Shown here in pieces: positions 17,181-26,329 of a stretch of DNA of 64,000 nt. This stretch comes from CAZMZW01 sp964571135. GTDB lineage: Bacteria; Chloroflexota; Anaerolineae; Anaerolineales; Anaerolineaceae. The first letter of the stretch is position 1; every line of letters starts with the position of its first letter. The position numbers and the translations under genes were made by a program. The notes under the pieces are model-generated. The model saw only the letters and a list, made by a program, of their open reading frames with translations. It had not been told where the DNA came from and made no database searches. Location of the stretch: the NCBI GenBank assembly GCA_964571135.1, contig CAZMZW010000001.1, forward strand, positions 372,001 to 436,000, written 5' to 3'.

Positions 17181-18731
17181 ATGAAATATGCAGTGGAGCT
17201 ACTGAATATCACCAAGAGGTTTCCTGGCATAGTAGCAAACGATGATATCACTCTGAAAATTAAAAAAGGCGAGGTTCACGCACTTTTGGGCGAGAACGGG
17301 GCGGGCAAATCGACCCTGATGAGCATTCTTTCTGGTTTGTATTCGCATGATGCGGGGACAATCAGAATAAACGAAAAAGAAGTCAAGATCACCAATCCGA
17401 ATGACGCGAATGCCCTGGGTATCGGCATGGTGCACCAGCATTTTAAATTGGTCCAAAATTTCACTGCATTGGAAAATATCATTTTGGGGGTCGAAACAAC
17501 CAAAAACAAGCTTCTGGATATGTCTTCTGCCAGAAAAAAAGTGATGGAGCTCAGTAAACGTTACGGGCTGATGATAAATCCGGAAAGTTGTATATCGGAT
17601 ATCACAGTTGGTATGCAGCAGCGAGTGGAAATATTGAAAATGCTGTATCGTGAAAACGATATTTTAATATTCGATGAACCCACATCGGTCTTATTACCTC
17701 AGGAAGTGGATGAACTTATCAAGATCATCCATGGTCTGGCTGCAGAAAGCAAGACGATTCTGTTCATTTCCCATAAACTCGAAGAGATCAAGCGTGTCGC
17801 CGATGTTTGTACTATTTTACGGCGGGGTAAGGTAGTTGGTACTGTTAATGTCGCTTCAACCTCTAAGGAACAAATGGCAGAAATGATGGTGGGCAGGAAG
17901 GTGCTGCTGAATGTCAACAAAGGAAAAGGTTTCCACGGAAAAACAAAAACGATTCTCGAGGTAAAAGACCTCACAGTCAAGGATAAAATAACTGGCAAAC
18001 TGAGGGTAAATCACGCATCGTTTTCCATTAAGACAGGAGAAATTGTCAGCATTGCCGGGGTAGATGGAAATGGACAAACACAGCTTGTCGAAGCAATTAC
18101 GGGAATCATCCCTTCAACGGGGGAGATATTATTAAATGGAGAAAATGTAGCCAAAAAGAATATCCGTTATCGAAACTCGCATGGTTTGACTCACATTCCA
18201 GAGGATCGGCAGAGGCATGGTCTGGTGATGGAATTTAGCATTAGTGAAAATGGGGTTTTGCAGGAATATTTTGATGACCGTTTTCAACAGAACGGCTTTA
18301 TTAAAAAAGCCGCTGTTGATGATTATGCGGATAAACTCATTGAAAAATATGATGTGCGGGCTGCACAAGGCCGGGAAACCACGGCTGAAAGTCTGTCTGG
18401 TGGTAATCAACAAAAACTTATCTTGGCGCGTGAATTGGAACGCGAACATGACCTGGTGATTGCTGTGCAACCGACCCGCGGGCTGGATGTGGGCGCCACT
18501 GAGTTTGTTCAGAATCAAATCGTATCTCAAAGAAATGCAGGTAAGGCGGTATTGCTGCTATCACTGGAACTTGAAGAAGTGATGAGCTTGAGTGACAAAA
18601 TACTTGTTATCCATGATGGAAGAATTGTAGTCTCGGATTTGATCCCTTCTAAAATCAATATGATGGAACTTGGCATGTACATGGCTGGTTCAAAAGGCGG
18701 TGATTCGGATGATACTCTCAAGAAAAACTAA
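17181..18731 (+). CDS. Nucleoside ABC importer, double ATP-binding protein
   Basis: 516 residues, the usual size for RbsA/NupO-like subunits with two ABC domains in one chain. ATG follows GGAGG. Domain 1: Walker A GENGAGKST (37-45), Q loop MVHQHFKLV, signature reduced to TVGMQQR, Walker B LIFDEPTS. Domain 2: the Walker A position is the family-typical degenerate GVDGNGQTQ, while the signature SGGNQQKL is perfect and Walker B is VIAVQPTRGLD. This asymmetric arrangement is known in the family. It overlaps the first permease gene by 23 bases, so the subunits are translationally coupled. Confidence 0.93.
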   Translation: MKYAVELLNITKRFPGIVANDDITLKIKKGEVHALLGENGAGKSTLMSILSGLYSHDAGTIRINEKEVKITNPNDANALGIGMVHQHFKLVQNFTALENIILGVETTKNKLLDMSSARKKVMELSKRYGLMINPESCISDITVGMQQRVEILKMLYRENDILIFDEPTSVLLPQEVDELIKIIHGLAAESKTILFISHKLEEIKRVADVCTILRRGKVVGTVNVASTSKEQMAEMMVGRKVLLNVNKGKGFHGKTKTILEVKDLTVKDKITGKLRVNHASFSIKTGEIVSIAGVDGNGQTQLVEAITGIIPSTGEILLNGENVAKKNIRYRNSHGLTHIPEDRQRHGLVMEFSISENGVLQEYFDDRFQQNGFIKKAAVDDYADKLIEKYDVRAAQGRETTAESLSGGNQQKLILARELEREHDLVIAVQPTRGLDVGATEFVQNQIVSQRNAGKAVLLLSLELEEVMSLSDKILVIHDGRIVVSDLIPSKINMMELGMYMAGSKGGDSDDTLKKN

Positions 18732-19809
18732 AGTCAGAAAACCTTCCAATCTGATAGCATCGATTGCAGCATGCGTCATCGGTTTGCTGGTTGGTTTTTT
18801 AGTATTATTTATCAGCAATCCGGGAAATGCCCTTAGTGGTTTTACAGCGCTGTTAACTGGTGCCATCAGTGATGGCTTCGCCGGATTTGGCAATGTCATC
18901 ACTTATGCAGCGATATTTATAATCTGCGGGCTTTCGGTTGGATTTTCCGGCAAGACGGGTGTATTTAATATTGGTGTTTCTGGCCAATTCATTATTGGCG
19001 GTGTCGCTGCAATCTATGTGGGAATAGTGTGGACATGGCTGCCTGCGAGTGTACATTGCCTGGTTGCAGTTTTGGCAGGCGCCCTGGCAGGTGCGATGTG
19101 GGGGTCATTATTAGGTTTGCTCAAATCATTGTTTAATATCAGCGAAATAGTTGTCGGAATTCTGCTCAATTATGTGGGTTTGCATCTTGTAAATTTGATT
19201 GTTATGGCAAAATTATATAATCCTCTTGCCAATCGTTCTCAAGCTATCGCACCATCAGCACAGATTCCGAGACTAGGGCTTGATAAAATTTTTCCCGGAA
19301 CCGGAGCTGACGCTACAATTTTTATAGCAATCATATTGGCGATAGTTATCTATATCATTTTGAACAAAACTACCTTTGGATATGAAATTCGCACGGTTGG
19401 AAATAACAAGGATGCGGGTACGTACAGCGGGATCGATGCAAAAAGAAATACCGTTTATTCACTGGCTATAGCCGGTGCGCTTCCTGGTATAGCAGGAGCA
19501 ATGTTTTTTCTATCCTCCACATACAATTATTGGGTTGTTGTGGATTCAATCCCAACTCAACCTATGGTTGGTATTGCCGCTTCACTTGTCGCTATAGGTA
19601 ACCCAATTGGCACAATATTTTCCAGCCTTTTCCTGGCATACATTACAGTAAGCGGTTTAAATATGCAATTGTATGGTTATGCACCTGAAATTGTGAGCGT
19701 GGTAACCTCAGCCATCATTTATTGCTGCGCATTTGTGATACTCATCAATAGAGGATTTGTCAATTTTACAAAAAAATTCAACAAGCACAGTGAAGGAAAA
19801 ATACCATGA
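18709..19809 (+). CDS. Nucleoside ABC importer, permease 1
   Basis: 366 residues when started at ATG 18709, inside the end of the ATPase gene; the longer frame from 18670 would lie fully in that gene. About nine or ten membrane helices of the BPD_transp_2 (branched-chain amino acid/ribose/nucleoside) type, with the family motif GKTGVFNIGVSGQFIIGG near residue 85 and GYEIRTVGNNKDAG as coupling helix. NupP-like. It forms a heterodimer with permease 2, with which it overlaps by four bases. Confidence 0.9.
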   Translation: MILSRKTKVRKPSNLIASIAACVIGLLVGFLVLFISNPGNALSGFTALLTGAISDGFAGFGNVITYAAIFIICGLSVGFSGKTGVFNIGVSGQFIIGGVAAIYVGIVWTWLPASVHCLVAVLAGALAGAMWGSLLGLLKSLFNISEIVVGILLNYVGLHLVNLIVMAKLYNPLANRSQAIAPSAQIPRLGLDKIFPGTGADATIFIAIILAIVIYIILNKTTFGYEIRTVGNNKDAGTYSGIDAKRNTVYSLAIAGALPGIAGAMFFLSSTYNYWVVVDSIPTQPMVGIAASLVAIGNPIGTIFSSLFLAYITVSGLNMQLYGYAPEIVSVVTSAIIYCCAFVILINRGFVNFTKKFNKHSEGKIP

Positions 19810-20768
19810 ATCTAGGATATTTTATTATTCAACAGCTGATGTTCTTTACAATCCCTTTAATGGTGGTTGCTCTGGCAGGCATGTATTCCGAACGTTCCGG
19901 TATCGTAAACATTGCACTTGATGGGACTATGATTGTTGGGGCTTTCTGTGGTACTTTGTTTATCAATCAAACCCAAAATGCATGGTCAGGACAAGGCCAA
20001 ATATTGGCAGCTTTGTTAGTGGCTGGTATTGCAGGACTGATATTTATGCTATTTCATGCATTTGCTTCCATCACCTTGAATGCATCCCAAATCATCAGTG
20101 GCATTTCCTTGACCCTGATCGCTCCTGCATTGGTGATATATCTAACGCGAATGATTTTTGTTTATTCAAGAATATTTTTTATGAATACATTTCTTATTAA
20201 AAAAATACCGCTACTTGGAGATATTCCGGTTATAGGACAGTTGTTTTTCACGAATACATATCTGCATATATGGTTAGGTTTGCTAATTCTGATCATTTCG
20301 TATGTAGTGATATATAGGACCAAGTTCGGGCTGCAACTTCGTGCTTGCGGCGAGAATCCTTATGCAGCTGATTCAGTAGGAATTAATGTTCGAAAGTTGA
20401 GATATTATGGGGTACTAATATCAGGTTTTCTAGCAGGTATGGGCGGGCTCATTTTCGTATTACCTACAACTGATATGTTCAATGGAAACGTTTCTGGCTA
20501 TGGCTGGTTGGCAATTGCCGTTTTGGTTTTTGGGCAATGGAAGCCTTCCAGAATATTATTGGCTGCCATTTTATTTGGGCTGGCTAAAACAATAACTTCA
20601 TCCTATACTGTCATTCCTGCATTAGTCGCACTTGGCTGGTCACCTGATTTTTATAAGATGTTACCTTACATATTTACAATATTAATGCTCATTTTAACAT
20701 CGAAGAATCCACAGGCACCCAAGGCAGCCGGCAAGCCATATGTAAGTGGTGGCGACCAAGCCATTTAA
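19806..20768 (+). CDS. Nucleoside ABC importer, permease 2
   Basis: 320 residues; start ATG overlaps the stop of permease 1. Helices resemble NupQ-type permeases, with MYSERSGIVNIALDGTMIVGAF early and the coupling segment GLQLRACGENPYAADSVGINV, whose pattern (RACGENPxAAD) is a hallmark of this half of the importer. It is the last gene of the importer operon; the phosphorylase array starts 311 bases later. Confidence 0.9.
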   Translation: MNLGYFIIQQLMFFTIPLMVVALAGMYSERSGIVNIALDGTMIVGAFCGTLFINQTQNAWSGQGQILAALLVAGIAGLIFMLFHAFASITLNASQIISGISLTLIAPALVIYLTRMIFVYSRIFFMNTFLIKKIPLLGDIPVIGQLFFTNTYLHIWLGLLILIISYVVIYRTKFGLQLRACGENPYAADSVGINVRKLRYYGVLISGFLAGMGGLIFVLPTTDMFNGNVSGYGWLAIAVLVFGQWKPSRILLAAILFGLAKTITSSYTVIPALVALGWSPDFYKMLPYIFTILMLILTSKNPQAPKAAGKPYVSGGDQAI

Positions 20769-20793
20769 AGAAAAATTTATTCTGAAATTTTAC

Positions 20794-20807
20794 TGAAAGC
20801 GTTAACA
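20794..20807. promoter_or_regulatory. cre-like LacI/CcpA-family operator
   Basis: TGAAAGCGTTAACA fits the cre consensus TGWAANCGNTNWCA at all positions. It is placed between the importer and the first phosphorylase, with a TATAAA-like -10 candidate a few bases downstream. No LacI-family regulator gene is in the window, so the protein that might bind it is not known. Confidence 0.45.
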
Positions 20808-20823
20808 CCTTGTATAAATTGAG

Positions 20824-20855
20824 AGTGAATTATTAATTGTGGAGCCGAATTCACT
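20824..20855 (+). promoter_or_regulatory. Perfect inverted repeat in the phosphorylase leader
   Basis: AGTGAATT (20824-20831) and AATTCACT (20848-20855) are perfect inverted repeats 16 bases apart. It could be an operator or a leader stem-loop. Confidence 0.35.
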
Positions 20856-21079
20856 TATAAAATTGGATCAGTACTTGGCAACGATTATGTAAGGGAGGAT
20901 AAATATAAGAGGTGACCTGTCATAGTCAGTTTAATGGTTTAAAAGGCTTACTTTAAAACCACACAACTGTTTATATATTGAAACCTTTGTCTTTAAAAAA
21001 GATACTGAGATTGAAAATTAATAATAGTATTCCATCAAATACTTTGAAAGACCGTATTATTTCTAGATAGGAGGAAGAT

Positions 21080-21883
21080 ATGTTGCCACAGTATCACATA
21101 AAGCTGGTTCCCGGGGACGTAGCCCCATATGTGTTGCTTCCTGGTGATCCCAAACGGGTTGAAGTCGTTGCCAATCAGTGGGATGAGGCTCATAAGGTTG
21201 CTGACAATCGTGAGTATATTACGTACACAGGGGTATATAAAGGAGTACCAATCTCCTGCACCAGTACCGGTATTGGCTGCTCTTCAACATCTATCGCGAT
21301 GGAAGAACTAGCCCACGTAGGCGCAACAACATTCATCCGCATTGGAACCTGTGGAACTTTTCAAGATTATATTAATGTCGGTGATATCGCCATCTTCGAT
21401 TCAGCTGCAAGATATGATGGCGCATCTCGCCTCTATGCCCCTCTGGAATTCCCAGCAGTGGCTACTCATGAAGTGGTAAGTGCATGCATTGAAGCGGGTG
21501 ATCGGTTGGGTTACAGTTATCATGTCGGTACCACCCGCTCGGCGGACACATTGTATGCAAAATCCCCTTTCCCTGGCTCTTCTTTTAATAATTACTGGCA
21601 ATCTGATTGGCAATATTTTTATGAGGATTTGCGCCGATTGAACGTAATTGTTGGTGAGATGGAGGCTAGTATCATTTTCGTTCTTGCACGTGTGTGGGGT
21701 CTTCGAGCAGGTGGAATTTCAGTCGTGCTTCAAAACGTTCTTAAATCATTTGAAAAATCCAAAGTTGATGGGAAATTTGATCCTGAGAAATATATCAACC
21801 ATGACATTGAACATATCAAGAGATTAGCAATTATGGGTAGTGAAGTGGTTCGGATATTGTATGAGAAAGATCAACATAAATAA
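21080..21883 (+). CDS. Uridine phosphorylase-like nucleoside phosphorylase, paralogue 1 of 6
   Basis: 267 residues, close to the usual 253 of E. coli Udp. ATG after AGGAGGAAG. The PNP_UDP_1 fold is clear: His6 (ribose contact from the neighbouring subunit), PGDPKR with Arg26, NRE with Arg44, FIRIGT with Arg87 and Thr90 form the phosphate site, and EMEAS (Glu193, Met194, Glu195) binds ribose. It should split nucleosides with phosphate to give base and (deoxy)ribose-1-phosphate in the cytosol. The loop that reads uracil in E. coli (Gln166-x-Arg168) is replaced here by AKSPFPGSSFNNYWQ, so base preference may differ. First of five tandem copies, with a sixth downstream. Confidence 0.9.
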   Translation: MLPQYHIKLVPGDVAPYVLLPGDPKRVEVVANQWDEAHKVADNREYITYTGVYKGVPISCTSTGIGCSSTSIAMEELAHVGATTFIRIGTCGTFQDYINVGDIAIFDSAARYDGASRLYAPLEFPAVATHEVVSACIEAGDRLGYSYHVGTTRSADTLYAKSPFPGSSFNNYWQSDWQYFYEDLRRLNVIVGEMEASIIFVLARVWGLRAGGISVVLQNVLKSFEKSKVDGKFDPEKYINHDIEHIKRLAIMGSEVVRILYEKDQHK

Positions 21884-21918
21884 AAAAACTTGGAAAAATA
21901 CAAATAAAGGAGAAATAA

Positions 21919-22710
21919 ATGTTGCCGCAATATCACTTGAAATTGGTCCCGGGGGATGTCGCACCGTATGTTTTACTTCCAGGAGATCCCAAAAGGGTCG
22001 AGCTTGTTGCCAGTTATTGGGATGAAGCTCATAAGGTCGCGGACAATCGTGAATATATCACTTATACCGGTGTATATAAAGGAGTTCCCATCTCCTGCAC
22101 CAGTACCGGTATTGGCTGCCCTTCAACATCTATCGCGATGGAAGAACTAGCCCGTGTAGGTGCGACAACATTCATCCGTATTGGAACTTGTGGTGGACAT
22201 CAGGAATATATAAACATTGGTGATATTGGCATCTTCGATTCAGCTGCAAGATATGATGGCGCGTCCCGCCTCTATGCCCCTCTGGAATTCCCCGCAGTTG
22301 CTACTCATGAAGTGGTTAGTGCATGTATTAAAGCTGCAGAAATATTGGGTATTCGCCATCATGTGGGAACAACTCGCTCAAATGATAGTTTTTACGCTGG
22401 CGGGCACTCATTTAATGACTTTTATCAATCAAATTGGAAGAATCAAGCTGATGATATGCGCCGTTTGAATATCCTTTTTGGTGAGATGGAAGCAAGCGTC
22501 ATTTTCGTACTCGCACGCGTATGGGGTCTTCGTGCAGGTGGGATTTCTGTTGTTCTGGATAATATTATTAAAGTAGAAAGCCAGGGTGAAAAATATGATC
22601 CGATGAAGCATATTGATCATGGGCAAGAGCATATTAAACGATTGGCTACGATGGGTAGTGAAACGATCCGCATATTGTACGAGATGGATCAGCAAAAGAA
22701 AATAAAATAA
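21919..22710 (+). CDS. Uridine phosphorylase-like nucleoside phosphorylase, paralogue 2 of 6
   Basis: 263 residues; ATG after AAAGGAG, 35 bases from copy 1. The phosphate- and ribose-binding residues match copy 1 (PGDPKR, NRE, FIRIGT, EMEAS). Distinct points: the specificity loop is four residues shorter (YAGGHSFNDFYQSNW), GTCGGHQE replaces GTCGTFQD, and LFGEMEA replaces IVGEMEA. Copy 5 shares the GG after GTC and the LFGEMEA, so copies 2 and 5 may form a sub-type. The C-terminal region is also shorter (LDNIIKVESQGEKYD). Confidence 0.88.
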   Translation: MLPQYHLKLVPGDVAPYVLLPGDPKRVELVASYWDEAHKVADNREYITYTGVYKGVPISCTSTGIGCPSTSIAMEELARVGATTFIRIGTCGGHQEYINIGDIGIFDSAARYDGASRLYAPLEFPAVATHEVVSACIKAAEILGIRHHVGTTRSNDSFYAGGHSFNDFYQSNWKNQADDMRRLNILFGEMEASVIFVLARVWGLRAGGISVVLDNIIKVESQGEKYDPMKHIDHGQEHIKRLATMGSETIRILYEMDQQKKIK

Positions 22711-22728
22711 CTAATTTTGGAGGACTCT

Positions 22729-23541
22729 ATGTTGCCGCAGTATCATTTGAAATTGGTTCCAGGGGATGTCGCTCCATATGTGCTTTTACCGGGTGACCCC
22801 AAACGGGTTGAGGTCGTTGCTAAGTTCTGGGATGAGGCTCATAAAGTGGCTGATAATCGGGAGTATGTGACTTACACGGGTGTATACAAGGGAGCACCCA
22901 TCTCCTGCACCAGTACCGGGATTGGTTGCCCTTCAACATCAATTGCTATGGAAGAACTTGCAAGAGTTGGTGCCACTACCTTCATCCGCATTGGCACCTG
23001 CGGAACCTTTCAGGATTATATAAATGTCGGTGATATCGCCATTTTTGATTCAGCAGCCAGATTTGATGGAGCTTCACATCTTTATGCTCCCCCCGAATTC
23101 CCTGCCGTGGCTACTCATGAAGTGGTCAGTGCCTGCATTGAAGCGGGCGAACTTTTAGGATACCACTATCATGTCGGCACCACTCGTTCGGGGGATACAT
23201 TCTATGCAAAAAAGCCTGATCCGGGCTATTCTTTTAATAATTTTTGGCAATCGAATTGGAAAAATTTCAATGATGATTTACGACGGCTGAATATTATTGT
23301 GGGTGAGATGGAAGCCAGCATTATTTTCGTTCTCGCACGCGTTTGGGGATTGCGCGCGGGAGGTATTTCAGTTGTACTCCAAAATGCCTTCAAATCCCAA
23401 AAAAGGGCACAGGAAAATGGAAAGTACGATCCTGAGAAATTTATCGATCATGGAATTGAGAACATTGAAAGACTGGCAATTATGGGAAGCGAAGCGATTC
23501 GGGCTTTGTACGAAAAAGATCAACTAAAAACAAAAAAATAG
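22729..23541 (+). CDS. Uridine phosphorylase-like nucleoside phosphorylase, paralogue 3 of 6
   Basis: 270 residues from ATG 22729, five bases after GGAGG and matching the common start MLPQYH; a TTG at 22717 would run into the ribosome site. Phosphate and ribose residues are all kept. The specificity loop is YAKKPDPGYSFNNFWQSNWK, closest to copies 1 and 5. It uses DGASHLYAPPEFPAVATHE as do copies 4 and 6, where copies 1, 2 and 5 have DGASRLYAPLEFPAVA, so two sub-types can be told apart in this segment near the base pocket. Confidence 0.88.
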   Translation: MLPQYHLKLVPGDVAPYVLLPGDPKRVEVVAKFWDEAHKVADNREYVTYTGVYKGAPISCTSTGIGCPSTSIAMEELARVGATTFIRIGTCGTFQDYINVGDIAIFDSAARFDGASHLYAPPEFPAVATHEVVSACIEAGELLGYHYHVGTTRSGDTFYAKKPDPGYSFNNFWQSNWKNFNDDLRRLNIIVGEMEASIIFVLARVWGLRAGGISVVLQNAFKSQKRAQENGKYDPEKFIDHGIENIERLAIMGSEAIRALYEKDQLKTKK

Positions 23542-23568
23542 AAGAGAATTTTAGTTCAGGAGGAACTC

Positions 23569-24375
23569 ATGTTACCACAATATCACTTGAAGCTGGTTCC
23601 TGGAGATGTCGCACCATATGTATTACTCCCAGGCGATCCCAAACGGGTCGAAGTCGTAGCTAGCCACTGGGATGAGGCTCATAAGGTTGCTGATAATCGT
23701 GAATATATCACCTATACCGGCGTATACAAAGGAACACCCATTTCCTGTACAAGTACTGGCATTGGTTGCCCTTCGACGTCCATCGCTATGGAAGAGTTGG
23801 CTCGGGTGGGTGCAACCACATTTATCCGCATCGGCACTTGCGGAGCTTTTCAGGAAAAAATTAATGTGGGCGATATTGCCATTTTTGACTCAGCTGCACG
23901 TTTTGATGGCGCATCGCACTTATATGCACCGCCAGAATTCCCTGCAGTCGCCACACATGAAGTTGTGAGTGCCTGTATTGATGCAGCCAAAGGTTTGAAA
24001 TACCCTTTTCACGTAGGAACAACTCGTTCGTCAGATGCTTTCTATGCCATGACCCCTGTTGGAAGTGATTCGTTTAATGGATTCAGGCAATCGTATTGGG
24101 ATAATCATTTTGAAGATATTAAACGACTGAATATTATCGTTGGAGAAATGGAAGCCAGCGTCATATTTGTACTCGCACGCGTATGGGGTCTTCGTGCCGG
24201 TGGAATTTCAGTTGTTCTTCAAAACGTGATGAGATCTATGAAACGATCGCTAGATGAAGGCAAATATGATCCTGAAAAATTTATAGATCATGGCGATGAA
24301 CAAATTCACAAATTAGCAATAATGGGAAGTGAAGCAATTCGCATACTTCATGAAAAGGACCTTCATAAAGAATAA
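23569..24375 (+). CDS. Uridine phosphorylase-like nucleoside phosphorylase, paralogue 4 of 6
   Basis: 268 residues; ATG after AGGAGG. Active-site residues as in the others. It is the most divergent in the specificity loop: YAMTPVGSDSFNGFRQSYWDNHFEDIKRLN, where an Arg precedes the Gln that is otherwise in a W-Q context. An Arg-Gln pair here could give a different hydrogen-bond pattern to the base. GTCGAFQEKINVGDIA replaces the GTF or GGH variants. Confidence 0.88.
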   Translation: MLPQYHLKLVPGDVAPYVLLPGDPKRVEVVASHWDEAHKVADNREYITYTGVYKGTPISCTSTGIGCPSTSIAMEELARVGATTFIRIGTCGAFQEKINVGDIAIFDSAARFDGASHLYAPPEFPAVATHEVVSACIDAAKGLKYPFHVGTTRSSDAFYAMTPVGSDSFNGFRQSYWDNHFEDIKRLNIIVGEMEASVIFVLARVWGLRAGGISVVLQNVMRSMKRSLDEGKYDPEKFIDHGDEQIHKLAIMGSEAIRILHEKDLHKE

Positions 24376-24388
24376 AAAGGAGACCGCC

Positions 24389-25195
24389 ATGTTACCACAA
24401 TACCATTTGAAATTAATCCCGGGGGATGTAGCCCCCTATGTGTTGCTTCCTGGAGATCCAAAACGAGTTGAGATTGTTGCTAAACATTGGGATGAAGCCC
24501 ACAAAGTGGCTGATAACCGGGAATATGTTACTTACACTGGGGTGTATAAAGGCGCGCCAATATCCTGCACCAGCACCGGTATTGGTTGCCCTTCCACATC
24601 CATCGCCATGGAGGAATTGGCACGAGTCGGAGCCACTACCTTTATACGCATAGGAACCTGTGGGGGTTTGCAGGAGAATATCAATGTCGGTGATATCGGC
24701 ATTTTTGACTCAGCAGCAAGGTTTGATGGTGCATCCCGACTTTATGCTCCTCTGGAATTCCCCGCAGTTGCCTCACATGAAGTAGTTAGCGCCTGCATTG
24801 AAGCCGCTAATGGTTTGGGATATCGGCATCATGTCGGCACAACCCGATCAGGGGATACTTTTTATGCGGGTGGAGCAGAACCTGGCACGTCTTTTAATAA
24901 TTATTGGCAATCGAACTGGAAAAATTTCAATGACGATTTACACCGCTTGAATATTTTATTTGGTGAAATGGAAGCCAGTGTTATATTTGTGCTAGCCCGC
25001 GTCTGGGGTTTGCGAGCAGGAGGTATCTCAGTTGTTCTGCAAAATGTTTTTAAATCATCCAAACTAGCCCACGAATTGGGAAGACATGATCCGGAAAAGT
25101 TCATAGACCATGGAATTGAGCATATCGAGAGATTGGCAATCACCGGTAGTGAAACGATAAGAATACTGTACGAACAGGACCAAAAGAAAAAATAA
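24389..25195 (+). CDS. Uridine phosphorylase-like nucleoside phosphorylase, paralogue 5 of 6
   Basis: 268 residues from ATG 24389 after AAAAGGAG; an in-frame ATG at 24329 lies in copy 4 and is rejected. Phosphate and ribose residues are intact. Loop: YAGGAEPGTSFNNYWQSNWK. GTCGGLQEN and ILFGEMEAS align it with copy 2. Last of the uninterrupted run of five. Confidence 0.88.
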   Translation: MLPQYHLKLIPGDVAPYVLLPGDPKRVEIVAKHWDEAHKVADNREYVTYTGVYKGAPISCTSTGIGCPSTSIAMEELARVGATTFIRIGTCGGLQENINVGDIGIFDSAARFDGASRLYAPLEFPAVASHEVVSACIEAANGLGYRHHVGTTRSGDTFYAGGAEPGTSFNNYWQSNWKNFNDDLHRLNILFGEMEASVIFVLARVWGLRAGGISVVLQNVFKSSKLAHELGRHDPEKFIDHGIEHIERLAITGSETIRILYEQDQKKK

Positions 25196-25306
25196 GATGA
25201 ATCTTGATAAATATTATTAATCCAGAATCATAGATTTTATGTGATAAAAAAATCTGGCAAAAATATATTGGGACTGATATTAAATGTATTCTTTAATAAA
25301 AACAGC

Positions 25307-26329
25307 ATGAAATTCGATTTTGATTATTTATTCGATCGTATATATGGAGGGATCATCGGTCAAGCCCTGGGGGATGCATATGCAATGCCAGCTTATTTCA
25401 GACCTGAAGACACATGGTCATATTATGGTGGCTGGATAAATGAATTCAAGCCTGGTCCTTTGGATCACCCAGTTCATGCTGGTTTAGAACCTGGGGAGAT
25501 CACTGACGATACTCAACAGGCAATATTTTTGGTCCGCGAAATATTAAATTGCCATCAGGTAACCGTCGAAATGACTGTTAACGCAATTCTCAAGTGGTAC
25601 AAATTTATTGATGGTGATAACAATCCGCACGTTGGACCCAGCTCTCGCCGGGCGATACAATCTTTGTTATCGGGAGGGGATCCATACAAAACTGGCGAAA
25701 TGGGGGATACCAATGGTGGAGCTATGCGCATATCTCCAATTGGACTGATTAATCCGGGTAATATCGATCAGGCAATAAAAGACAGTGTGACTGTCTGCAC
25801 TCCCACTCATGCCACTAGTGTGGCAATCTCTGGAGGAGCAGCGATCGCTTCGGCAGTGTCTGCAGCGATCATTCCCGGATCATCGCTCGATTCCATCATT
25901 TCTGCAGGGATCGGGGGTGCAAACGAAGGAAGGAAGTTCGGAAATACATGGTTGGGTGCCAATATTGCTCGAAGAATTGCTTTGGCTGTGGAGATTGCAA
26001 GGAAAGAAGATGATACCTATAAAAAGATAATCAATCTCTATGACATTATTGGAAGTACGCTGGCTACTAGTGAAGCAGTTCCGGCTGCTTTTGGAATATT
26101 TGCTCTGGCTGAAGGGGACCCAATGACCTGTGCTCGTTATGCAGCCGCGCTCTCTGGTGATGCGGATACAGTCGCGGCGATGGCTTGTGCTATGGCAGGC
26201 AGTTGGAAAGGGATTGGCAGTTTTCCTCAGGAAATCGTTAACACTCTGGAAAAAGTGAATGGTGAGTATAAGTTTCGCAAAAATGCGATCGAATTAACAA
26301 AGTATGTCATAGAAAATAGGATTCAATAG
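25307..26329 (+). CDS. ADP-ribosylglycohydrolase family protein (DraG-like)
   Basis: 340 residues from ATG 25307, the start that fits the family (an upstream GTG at 25241 would add 22 residues with no ribosome site). Metal-binding and family motifs are clear: GGIIGQALGDA near the start, TDDTQQAI (binuclear Mg site), GDTNGGAMRISPIGL, and the C-terminal SGDADTVAAMACAMAGSW. Relatives remove ADP-ribose from proteins, but many bacterial members in catabolic clusters are thought to hydrolyse N-glycosidic bonds of small nucleosides or ADP-ribose. Its place between phosphorylases and a PfkB kinase favours a catabolic role. It overlaps the next gene by one base. Confidence 0.85.
   Translation: MKFDFDYLFDRIYGGIIGQALGDAYAMPAYFRPEDTWSYYGGWINEFKPGPLDHPVHAGLEPGEITDDTQQAIFLVREILNCHQVTVEMTVNAILKWYKFIDGDNNPHVGPSSRRAIQSLLSGGDPYKTGEMGDTNGGAMRISPIGLINPGNIDQAIKDSVTVCTPTHATSVAISGGAAIASAVSAAIIPGSSLDSIISAGIGGANEGRKFGNTWLGANIARRIALAVEIARKEDDTYKKIINLYDIIGSTLATSEAVPAAFGIFALAEGDPMTCARYAAALSGDADTVAAMACAMAGSWKGIGSFPQEIVNTLEKVNGEYKFRKNAIELTKYVIENRIQ

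Larger units (their letters stand above)
20769..21079. other. Regulatory gap before the phosphorylase array
   Basis: The 311-base gap has a cre-like operator (20794-20807), a perfect 8-base inverted repeat (20824-20855) and the ribosome site AGGAGG of the first phosphorylase. Nothing else is recognised. Confidence 0.5.
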
